63,756 nt of DNA from Saccoglossus kowalevskii. Taxonomy: Eukaryota; Hemichordata; Enteropneusta; Harrimaniidae. Numbering within the stretch: the first letter of the stretch is position 1; every line of letters starts with the position of its first letter. Under the pieces are notes generated by a model. That model worked only from the letters and a program-made list of their open reading frames with translations, searched no databases and was not told the origin of the DNA. The position numbers and the translations under genes were made by a program. Location of the stretch: the NCBI RefSeq assembly GCF_000003605.2, contig NW_003106095.1, positions 8,720 through 72,475 on the forward strand, given 5' to 3'. This document shows positions 49,774-60,900 of this stretch, one piece after another.

Positions 49774-50275
49774 ATGGTAAATGTTATGCGAGGAGTTTTG
49801 GTTGAATGGTAAGCATCCTTGTTTTGAATTAAAATAATAGGAAGCCGTAAAGTGTTGTAGTGGGTCATGCATTTACCGGTTATTTTATAAGTCTGTCAAC
49901 TGTTGTTTTATTGTGTCAATGGTTCGTGTAATTTGTGGTGTTTGATGGGCGAGATGCAATCACCCACTCTTGCAAGGCACATTTCCATAAGCACTTGTTG
50001 AAAATATTGAATATGTGATGGGAAGACAATTTTTGGGGCGAGTGCAGTTTTGAATCTGAGTGAGAAATAAAAATAATTTTAATTTCTGTTGCAGTGATCC
50101 AGTAATGAAGCAATTTTTGCTACACCTGGATGAAAGCAACGTTTTAGGAAAGAAGTTTATTATCCAAGAGCTGGACGAGACTCACCTGTTCATTTCGGCT
50201 GATATTGTGGATATCTTACAAGACAAGATTGATGAACTGATGGACCAGAATGCATACCCAGTGCTTCAGAAATAA
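49774..50275 (+). CDS. GTF2H5: General transcription factor IIH subunit 5 (TTDA / Tfb5)
   Basis: Two coding exons: 49774-49808 and 50095-50275. Exon 1 encodes [11 protein letters not shown] and the first two bases of a Cys codon; after a GT-AG intron, exon 2 supplies the third base and continues [14 protein letters not shown]. The product is 71 aa, the same length as human GTF2H5. Key conserved stretches are [32 protein letters not shown] and ELMDQNAYP. The protein is the small TFIIH core subunit that stabilises the p52 (GTF2H4) interaction and supports nucleotide excision repair and basal transcription in the nucleus. The stop codon overlaps an AATAAA hexamer, though the real poly(A) site is probably further on. 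It is divergent from HADH A, 345 bp away. Exon 1 is too short to be found by open-frame length. Confidence 0.97.
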
Positions 50276-50978
50276 AAGCAGAACTAAACTTTTTATTCCT
50301 GTCATGCCAGTGTTTGTTGACAGGAACTACTATTCACAAGATATGAATTCAGGGTATGAACTTGAATCACCTTCAAGGCCAAATACAAGGGTATCAAGGC
50401 AAACTCCCTGGGCGTGCAATTTTCTGTGAAGCGATGTGACTTATTTCACTTTTCTAAATCTGGCAAGAATCCAAACTCTGAAGTATGGATATGTTAATTT
50501 TAGTGTTGCTGGCATGATGGCGATTTACTGTACATGTGGGGTAAATACAATTATAATACCAAAACGTGAGTTACAGATGGCAGTGTGGTGCAGGTCATAC
50601 AGAATAATTTTGTCACTATTGGGATGTGATCCTATTCAACTTCTGGTCCCTAGAGCAATTTTTCATCCCAGCAACAAAACATATGTATGTGGAGATAATC
50701 ACAATAAAATATCACTACTGTGCAGTACTCTCATAATGTCTTGCATTCGCTTAGCATCATTGCTACATTGGGATGCATTTACACGTACAAGAAATGTATA
50801 AAGGGTATGGAAAAAAACCCTTATGGAGCTAACAATATGTTGGAAAATAACACTTTATAACAGTTCACTATAGCAGGTCTGTTTTCCTCCTTGTGCCAAT
50901 ACAGGAGTTAAAACAAAATCACAGCAATTATTTCAGTCTCAAATATAATTTATTTTATGAACCATTGTACTTGGATTG

Positions 50979-52808
50979 TGTAACATGCAGATAGACACAC
51001 ATAGAGACACGCATGTATGTCATTCACTGCGTTCTTTTATTCCAAGTTCATACTATGGTTAAGATAACATAAAACAAAAACAAAACAAAAACCCTGACTA
51101 GAACAACTCTAAATCGAGTGAAATGCAATGCTCTCCTCAGCTTCAGGTCGCCATTCACACAGCTCGAGCTCAGAAAAACATGAAATGGTTTTCAAACTTC
51201 CAGAGACTGATAAAGATTGAAACTGGGTGAAATTGCAGACAGCAAAAGAAAAGTGTTTGCAAACAGAAGTTTACAAGATGGAGTCTGTCATGTCACATGA
51301 CCTCGGCAAAAGAAGTGTTTTCTCAAAATTACAAAATACATTGAAATAATACATTACATATTCTCTACAGAAATTAATAATAAAAATAAAGAATTTACAA
51401 TACATCTCAAAGGTAGAAATATGAATATTTAAAGAAAATATAAATAACACTCAAGGGTGAACAGCGCCCCCATACACTCAAGAAGGGTAAACAGCACTCT
51501 CACACACTTCCCTGCTTGAAGGTTGGTGCCCTCAACAACCAAACGATGAATAGAAATTACAGAACAGAAGTTTTGTAATAATCAAAAAGATTCATGATGA
51601 CATGACCAGTTAACAACTAAACCAACATGCACTGGATCCACAAAGACGATCAAATAGAACAAATACAGTGGCTCCAAATGCAGATTGCGTTACGCTGTTG
51701 TGAAAGGGTCATTATCATACTAACACTTAAACATGTTCATTGAACACAAAGAAGAAATTACAAAGTACAAAGTTCAANNNNNNNNNNNNNNNNNNNNNNN
51801 NNNNNNNNNNNNNNNNNNNNNNNNNNNNNNNNNNNNNNNNNNNNNNNNNNNNNNNNNNNNNNNNNNNNNNNNNNNNNNNNNNNNNNNNNNNNNNNNNNNN
51901 NNNNNNNNNNNNNNNNNNNNNNNNNNNNNNNNNNNNNNNNNNNNNNNNNNNNNNNNNNNNNNNNNNNNNNNNNNNNNNNNNNNNNNNNNNNNNNNNNNNN
52001 NNNNNNNNNNNNNNNNNNNNNNNNNNNNNNNNNNNNNNNNNNNNNNNNNNNNNNNNNNNNNNNNNNNNNNNNNNNNNNNNNNNNNNNNNNNNNNNNNNNN
52101 NNNNNNNNNNNNNNNNNNNNNNNNNNNNNNNNNNNNNNNNNNNNNNNNNNNNNNNNNNNNNNNNNNNNNNNNNNNNNNNNNNNNNNNNNNNNNNNNNNNN
52201 NNNNNNNNNNNNNNNNNNNNNNNNNNNNNNNNNNNNNNNNNNNNNNNNNNNNNNNNNNNNNNNNNNNNNNNNNNNNNNNAATGTAACATGCAGATAGACA
52301 CACATAGAGACACGCATGTATGTCATTCACCTGCGTTCTTTTATTCCAAGTTCATACTATGGTTAAGATAACATAAAACAAAAACAAAACAAAAACCCTG
52401 ACTAGAACAACTCTAAATCGAGTGAAATGCAATGCTCTCCTCAGCTTCAGGTCGCCATTCACACAGCTCGAGCTCAGAAAAACATGAAATGGTTTTCAAA
52501 CTTCCAGAGACTGATAAAGATTGAAACTGGGTGAAATTGCAGACAGCAAAAGAAAAGTGTTTGCAAACAGAAGTTTACAAGATGGAGTCTGTCATGTCAC
52601 ATGACCTCGGCAAAAGAAGTGTTTTCTCAAAATTACAAAATACATTGAAATAATACATTACATATTCTCTACAGAAATTAATAATAAAAATAAAGAATTT
52701 ACAATACATCTCAAAGGTAGAAATATGAATATTTAAAGAAAATATAAATAACACTCAAGGGTGAACAGCGCCCCCATACACTCAAGAAGGGTAAACAGCA
52801 CTCTCACA
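50979..52808 (-). mobile_element. LTR retrotransposon with near-identical LTRs around an assembly gap
   Basis: LTRs at 50979-51504 and 52282-52808 start TGTAACATGC and end ACTCTCACA on the plus strand. They appear to differ by only one indel (CACTGCG versus CACCTGCG). The flanks are ATTG on both sides (50975-50978 and 52809-52812), a 4-bp target duplication. Read on the minus strand the LTR contains AATAAA close to its 3' end, and a purine tract (CAAGCAGGGAAGTG) abuts the 3' LTR. These features set the orientation to minus. Only about 270 bp of internal DNA is visible before 502 N, so no gag or pol can be read. The superfamily is unassigned. Confidence 0.85.
51778..52279. other. Assembly gap, 502 N, inside the LTR element
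   Basis: Covers nearly all of the internal region of the retrotransposon. The real missing length may differ greatly from 502. Confidence 1.
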
Positions 52809-53340
52809 ATTGCATACATAATATACAAACAAATTTATCAGGAATGTAGTCAGAAAATGTACTTGTATACTATTGAGAGCCAAGAAAAAGATTTATTGTT
52901 GTCATTTAACATACAAAGTGTACACACAAATAAATTTATTTTAATTTGCAATGCTTTACAATATTAAATGTATTCCTATACACATATAGCAGTATAAAAC
53001 ATCTTCACTTCCCAAGACTGGACTTATCTTACTTATATTATATATTTTACATCACTCTTTAATAGTCATGTGTCTCATTGTTTATGGTATTTGTTTATTA
53101 ATGGAAACACCATGAAGAAGTTTGGGTTATGGAACATAACGCTTTTCACACTTTCGAGCAAGTGTTACTTAATTATATGTATATCACTGAAAAAATGATA
53201 AAATTTAAAGATTCAGCAATTGGTTGCATTGGCAGTGCACATGCCCGAACGTGTGTTGATATGTATTGTACACTTTGTCATTTGCTCATGAATAATTGAA
53301 ATGATCATTCTAATTTTCCCCAGAATCTCTATCAGAAATA

Positions 53341-53412
53341 GCAATAGCTCAGTCATTCAAGGCTCTACCTGCTGTGGTTGATGTTGTGGGTTTAAACCCC
53401 TTCCCTGGCCAA
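53341..53412 (+). repeat. tRNA-like (SINE head) sequence
   Basis: TAGCTCAGTCATTCAAGGCT resembles a pol III A box and GTGGGTTTAAACCCC a B box, at normal tRNA spacing. The arms do not pair as a complete functional tRNA, so a tRNA-derived SINE head is the likelier reading. Confidence 0.45.
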
Positions 53413-53808
53413 CTTTTTCAATAGTTCAAAAAGAATTATCAACTCCACTCGTTGCACCTTAAATAAAGCTGCACAGTCTTAGTCAAGGTGCAAGGTCAAT
53501 AACGATTACAGTTATGCAGCTAAGATAATGCCAATTTACAAGTTACGTGTAGCAATTACACTTGGAAATGAATACAAATGTGACCAGCTTACAATCAGCA
53601 AAAGAACAAAATTGCAATTGCAAAAACAAAAGGTATACCAGAAGAGCCAGAACAAAGTGTTACATGACCAAGGATGTTATAGTTCCTGCAAGTCCCGTCC
53701 TTATCTCTTTATATCTATGAAGATTAGTAAACTGCTACTGTAACAGCTCATTCATTATTGTAAAGGCCCTCCAAAGAAACGCCACACTTTACACAACGGA
53801 GGCATGAC

Positions 53809-54177
53809 AATAGGGGATTTTCCGTACAGTTGCGAGATCTCGCGAGATGTATGAAAAACGCGCGTCGAACGTCTGCCGCAAAAATCGAACGATTTGATTT
53901 TGAACTAGAATTTCTTTATTTCGTAACTCACATCGACCGGCCGATCTTCGACAGAGGAATATTGCTTCCGAATACCCTTACTTAATCAAAATTGTCTATC
54001 ATCAAATGTGGACAGCACATTATTAAGCATGGAAATGTCCCCCAAAATACTTCGCGTTTGTCGAATCCCACGCGATGTTTGACGCCACTACGACGCTATG
54101 ACCTTTGTTTGTCCTGTTTTTACGTTCGATTTCACGCATAACGCATGATTCTCGCAGTGAACGGAAAATGGTCTATT
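53809..54177. mobile_element. MITE family C, copy 1
   Basis: The left end AATAGGGGATTTTCCGT and right end ACGGAAAATGGTCTATT are imperfect inverses. The interior shares GCGAGATCTCGCGAGATG, AACTCACATCGACCGGCC and CCTTTGTTTGTCCTGTTTTT with 57857-58194. It is noncoding, about 370 bp. Confidence 0.75.
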
Positions 54178-54972
54178 TCCAACACTTGCACAAACACTCT
54201 TCTGATTTCACAAGATGCTGATTTAACTGGCATTTACAATCATAAATGCACTAACTCTGGCTATTACCTATATTTATCAACTTGTACCTGTATTATTCTG
54301 TTGACCTGAAGACATCCACATTTCAATTTATGCAAAATAGGTGGACACTCTTCACTAATGCTGTGTTGTAATATCTGCATGTTTTGATGTGTAGTTATCT
54401 CATCAATAACATGTATGGTTATCATCAGGGTACCCTTAATTCGCTTTTACCATTGTGGTACCATATACATGTATTGCTGACTATGTGTTTCAGGCCTTGC
54501 TTTTGCATTGAAGCAACACATCTGTAGTGAGTCTTAAAGTTGCAGGGGAGCCGAACACAAGGCTTTGAAATGCATATTATTCAGCAATGGCTGCCACATA
54601 ATAAAAGCGCAAGTTTAGCTCCGAAAAGAAATGTGATTTCATTTCAGAGACCACCTTGAATCAGATGATTTTGCAAACGAAATGCATGAATGTAAAAGAA
54701 ATGTTTCTCAAATTGACTAATTTCACTGAAAAACTGTGAAAATTCCACAGAAGATGAGACTTGGTGGAAACACTGGTCATCGTGCACTGCACCATTGAAT
54801 TTTGTGAAAATCAAAAGTATTTTACCTGAGTTGTATAAATCACATGGGACCCATATTGAACAATGCAAGACTGGCTCTAAATTTAATTGTGTAAACCCAA
54901 GTTCAGGTGATGACTGAGTACATCATCTTACAGTACCTAATTTAATTTATGACATTGTTTCTGATAAATCCA

Positions 54973-57900
54973 TCATTTGTTGTATTTGTAAAATCCTTCT
55001 CCTGTTTTTCTTCCTAATTTTCCATCACAAACAAGTTTATGAACCAAGTCACTTTTCCTAAACAGTGGATCAGAGGGATATGAATCGTGAAAACCTGCAA
55101 GAAGAAAAATTGTAAAGAGAATTAGGTCTGTGATTTCTCAGATGTGTACTATCAGTGATTTCATGACAATATTAAACTAAGAATATAACAGTGAAATGAT
55201 TTGAAAGAACTGTCAACAAACTTTCATGTTTTATAATTTGAGAGCAATCATGACCTCAGCCATTTTCTTTCCAAATTTGAATTTACCTTAATTTACTGGA
55301 TCAAACTTATGATTCATTAGAATCCAGTGCCCTTAACTTACTATTCATTAGAATCCAATGTCCTTAACTTAGTATTCATTAGAATCCAGTGCCTTTAACT
55401 CACTATTCATTAGAATCCAATGCCCTTAACTTACTATTCATTAGAATCCAGTGCCCTTAACTTACTATTCATTAGAATCCAGTGCCTTTAACTCACTATT
55501 CATTAGAATCCAATGCCCTTAACTTACTATTCATTAGAATCCAGTGCCCTTAACTTACTATTCATTAGAATTCAATGCTCTTAACTTACTATTCATTAGA
55601 ATCCAGTGCCCTTAACTTACTATTCATTAGAATCCAATGTCCTTAACTTACTATTCATTAGAATCCAATGCCCTTAACTTACTATTCATTAGAATCCAGT
55701 GCATTTAACTCACTATTCATTAGAATCCAATGCCCTTAACTTACTATTCATTAGAATCCAATGTCCTTAACTTACTATTCATTAGAATCCAATGCCCTTA
55801 ACTTACTATTCATTAGAGTCCAGTGCATTTAACTCACTATTCATCAGAGTCCAGTGCCCTTAACTTACTATTCATCAGAGTCCAGTGCCTTTAACTTACT
55901 ATTCATTAGAGTCCAGTGCCCTTAACTTACTATTCATTAGAATCCAATGTCCTTAATTTACTATTCATTAGAATCCAATGCCCTTAACTTACTATTCATT
56001 AGAGTCCAGTGCCCTTAACTTACTATTCATCAGAGTCCAGTGCCCTTAACTTACTATTCATTAGAGTCCAGTGCCCTTAACTTACTATTCATTAGAATCC
56101 AATGCCCTTAACTTACTATTCATAAGAATCCAATGACCTTAACTTACTATTCATTAGAGTCCAGTGCCTTACCATACTATTCATTAGAGTTCAGTGCCCT
56201 TAACTTACTATTCATCAGAGTCCAGTGCCCATAACTTACTATTCATTAGAGTCCAGTGCCCTTAACTTACTATTCATTAGAGTCCAGTGCCCTTAACTTA
56301 CTATTCATTAGAGTGCAGTGCCCTTACCTTACTATTCATTAGAGTCCAGTGCCCTTAACTTACTATTCATTAGAGTCCAGGGCCCTTAACTTACTATTCA
56401 TTAGAATCCAATGCCCTTAACTTACTATTCATTAGATTCCAGTGCCCTTAACTTACTATTCATTAGAATCCAATGCCCTTAACTTACTATTCATTAGAAT
56501 CCAATGCCCTTAACTTACTATTCATTAGATTCCAGTGCCCTTAACTTACTATTCATTAGAATCCAATGCCTTTAACTTACTATTCATTAGAGTCCAGTGC
56601 CCTTAACTTACTATTCATTAGAATCCAATGCCCTTAACTTACTATTCATTAGATTCCAGTGCCCTTAACTTACTATTCATTAGAATCCAATGCCCTTAAC
56701 TTACTATTTATGACGTACTCCATGACTTCCAGTCCAATATAGTCAGCTAACTCAAACGGCCCAATCTTATATCCAGCTCCAAGTTTCATAGCAGTGTCAA
56801 TATCTTTGAAGGAAGCATCACCTATTTATTTAAGCAGAAATTTTATTATATCAGTGGCGCCCTCTAGAGGTTCAAGTTTCATAGCAGTCAGTATCCTTGA
56901 AGGGAGCATTTCCTATTGAAGGTCTCATTTCATCAATTAGTCAGTGTTCATAGTTAGGCAATGGATTTGCTTTCACTGCGTTTAATCTGAAACACAATAT
57001 ATGAGAGCATACTTCAATAACGTCAACTGTTAGATGTGTGTGTACATGTAGCTTTGTTTATTGACAAGTAAACAACCCTTGATTAGACACTTCAAAACTG
57101 GCTGCTTTTCTGAGAATATCAAAGATAGAAAACGTGACAAATCTGTGTGTTCTGTTTACATCGATTTTGTAGGAGTTTGAGCTGGCCAACATGTGTTTAT
57201 CTGGCCAGAATGTTATCACAACAATTGTTATTCAACAAATTAAAACAATATTTTGATTTTTCTATCCTGTTTTCACCCAAATGCTAATATTTCCATCTAT
57301 AAAGTTCTAATTGGTGGTATGAGCCATGAAGCAGAGAAGTTTATTATAGCAGTGGTGCCCTCTAGTGGTTCAAGTTTCATAGCAGTGTCTACACATTGAA
57401 GGAATAACCAACCATTAAAGTAAAGATTTACAAACACCCTATACTCTGTTATGATTCAAAATAAAAAAACGATTGGGCTTTTTGCTGGCCAAAATTCAAT
57501 TTTTACCAAATTCAATAACGTCAAAATGAAGATTAAGTTTGCAACATTCTGAAAAGTGTCTGATTTGCTAAAATTAATCGGGAAATTGAATATTATATAT
57601 GAAATCATGTTGTATGTATGGGTGTACACACCTCTTTCAGCCATACGACATGCTTCTAGCATATACGGCACCATTAAACGGTTAACGATAAATCCTGGTG
57701 TGTCCTATGATGCACAGAATATATGAATTAATTTATATTGATTGTACTCATGTCATCACTTGGGAATCAAAATACAGACACAATGTGAAATACATTACTG
57801 AACTGAATATAATTGATAGATGATACAATTCAAGACAATGTAGCTACTGATAATACAATAGGTGATTTCCCGTTCAACTGTGAGATCTCGCGAGATGCAT

Positions 57901-60900
57901 GAAAGATTCGCGTCGAACATCTGCCACAAAAATCGAACATTTGATTTTAAACTCGAATTTCTTTATTTCGTAGCTCACATCGACCGGCCTATCTTCGAAT
58001 ACCCTCACTTAATGGAAATTGTCTATCATCAAATGTGTACAGCACATTATTAGGCATGGAAATGCCCCCCAAAATATTTTCGCATTTGTCGAATCCCACG
58101 GGATGTTTGATGCCACTACGACGCTATAACCTTTGTTTGTCCTGTTTTTACGTTTGATTTCATGCATAACGCAGTGAATGGAAAATGGTCTATTCAGGAC
58201 AATGTTGCTACAAATGATACCATTCTGGAAAATGTTACTTTTTAGGGGTGGGGGGTGTCGGTGGAGCACTTAAATGCTAGCGAGTCTCTGCCACACGCAT
58301 CAGGATGAAGCTAACACATACACTCACCTTACACTTCACTATCTCTTTGCCAAGCTTTGTACAGAATTCCATTAATATATCTACAGTTCTTTGGGATATC
58401 ATGTTGTGAGTGACCAACTGTTCAATGAGACATCAATAAAAGTCAGAAATTAATTTCTAATTATTCTAAATAAAATCAAAGCAGATATTATTCATAGTGA
58501 AAACAATGATACACAAGAGAATTGAAAACAATGTATAGATGTAAATACCTCAACTATCTTCATGACTGGCACAGGACAGAAGAAGTGTAAACCACCTATT
58601 TTTTCTGGAAAGCCAGTAACACTGGCCATTTCACCAACTGACAATGAAGATGTATTGCTAGCAAATACAGCAGACCTGTCAACAGAGAAGCAAATATAAA
58701 AGTGCTTGAACGAACTTACATTTTAATCTATTTAATCTCTTTTCATCCTTTGAAATGGATGATAATGGATACATTGTACACAAAAAAAGAAATACGTGAT
58801 AGTGACATGATAGAGGAAAAACACAGAGAAAATCAAAGAAAACATCTGTGAACCAAATTTCAGTGAAATTTGATGATTATGCACATTGTGCAAATTTGGC
58901 AATTTAATCAAAAACTAATGCTGTGTTCCCAGGCACTAATTGGTTATTGAAATTATGCAAATTAGACATAGATTTCATTCCCAAATTAATTAGGTCTGTG
59001 TATTATGTACCAAGTTTCGTTATAATGTGAGGATTACCGGTAATTCTTAAAAAATTGGTGTACCAAGTTTCATTGAAATGAGTAGATCAGTACTGGTACG
59101 AGAAAAGCCAAACATTAACTAATCATTATGCAAATTAAATGATTAATATCCACAGATTTTTACCTCAAACTAATTAGATCTGTGCATAGACCTAGAGCAT
59201 CTATGTACCAAGTGACATAGCAATGTAATGATTGGTACTTGAAATATTAGTGAAAAAGCCAAAAATTTACAAATTATGCAATTAAAATTATCAGGTCTGT
59301 ACACTGTCAAATTACATCTACGTACCATGTTTCATTTTAATGTGATGGTTAGTACTAGAGATATACAGTGGAAAAGCCAAAAATTTATTAATCATTATGC
59401 TAATTAGATAATTAATATGCATGGCTTTTTACTCCAAGTCATATCAGATCTCCGCATTGTTCCAAAGCATCTATGTACCAAGTTCAAAATCCGAAGGGGG
59501 GTTCTTTAAATAACATGGAACAGCTAAAAATTAGTTAATTATCATGCAAATTAGGTAATTGATATGCCATTATTTTAAACCAAAATCTAAACCAATCTAC
59601 GCATTAGCCCAGAGCGTCTATGCATAAAGTTTCATCAAAACCCAACATATGGTTCTTGAGATATCAGTGGAAATGACGGACGCACACACACGTACAGACA
59701 CACTAACTGCAAAGACTCCCATTGTTTTGTTGAGTCAAAAAAATTTAAAAATTAAAATGGCAGAAAATCCAAAAATTTAGAATGTCATTAAGTGACATCA
59801 ATATCTTGGAAGTGTCTGTACTATCCCAATTGTGCATGATTATTACAAATGCCATATATGGATGTTTTCTGTGAATATCCCATTATGATATAGAAAGATG
59901 GTCACACATCCCTGTCAAATATGAAAAGTAGGTGCAGGAGAGACAATTAATTTTGACATACGCCGATGCCATGCTATTGGCAAGAACAGCATTTAAATGA
60001 CACACATGGAACTCTGTGGAAAGTTGAAGCCAGCCTGCACAATAAGTTTCATCACAATTATGAGTTTCATTCTTGGTAGATTATTTTTTTTTGAATTACG
60101 GCACTTACTTACTTTTTTTAAATATTTTTTGTGCCAGGCGACAGTTCCAGACATTGGGTATCACTGTTGTCTCTCCTGACATTTTTTTTTTGTATGTGCA
60201 AATTGCAAGTGCTAGTGACGACACATAGGGCATTTTGCCACAGAAGTCATATTCATGTTTGGGACTACATGACAGGGCAGTGTGGCCATCTCTCTGTCAA
60301 ATGGCAATTTGTAATGCGCTATCCTGGCGTCAACCAGACTCGATCGAACACAAACACCTGTGGACCTTAACCAAGGTTCCCCCAAAGTCGAATTCGTTAG
60401 TGAATGAATTTCGACCAGTGGAATTGGCCTTCCCATTGAGTCTGTGGCACACTCACCCAGGGTAGGGGTCGACCCTTTGATGTTCAACCTAAGGTAGGAT
60501 TTGAACTTGGGTCTACAGAACATGAGTCTGATGCGACAACCACTATGCTACCAGTGACCGGTAGCATAGTGGCACTTACTTCTTAATATCTGCATTGTTT
60601 AGCTCAGTAAACAGTTTTTTTTTCACTGACATATTTTCGTAGATGGCTTCAACAATCATATCAGCATTGGTAACAGCATCTATAGTGTTTGTACTCACTG
60701 ATATATTAGACATAACACCCTGAATAAATGTTTCACATCTCTAGAAATATACAAGATTAATCATATGAAAAGAATAAATGAATGAATAAATAAATTAATG
60801 AATAAAAAATATTTGTTTAATCAAGTAAAAGCACATATATACTTAAATATTTGGTGTTAAATAAATATGAAATTAATTAATATACAAATGAACCCATTAA

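Noticed and set aside
51727-52371. Five long open frames across the 502-N gap
   Set aside because: They consist almost entirely of N-derived unknown residues and carry no information.
50979-52808. The repeat around the gap as a pure assembly artefact
   Set aside because: TG...CA ends, the ATTG duplication, the purine tract and the AATAAA placement all fit a real LTR element, although the gap leaves some doubt.
53341-53412. A functional tRNA gene
   Set aside because: The acceptor and anticodon arms do not pair convincingly by eye. It was kept only as a tRNA-like repeat.
55312-56704. Possible CRISPR array because of regular repeats
   Set aside because: Units are directly contiguous with no unique spacers, lie in a eukaryotic intron and start at a splice donor. 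It is a minisatellite.
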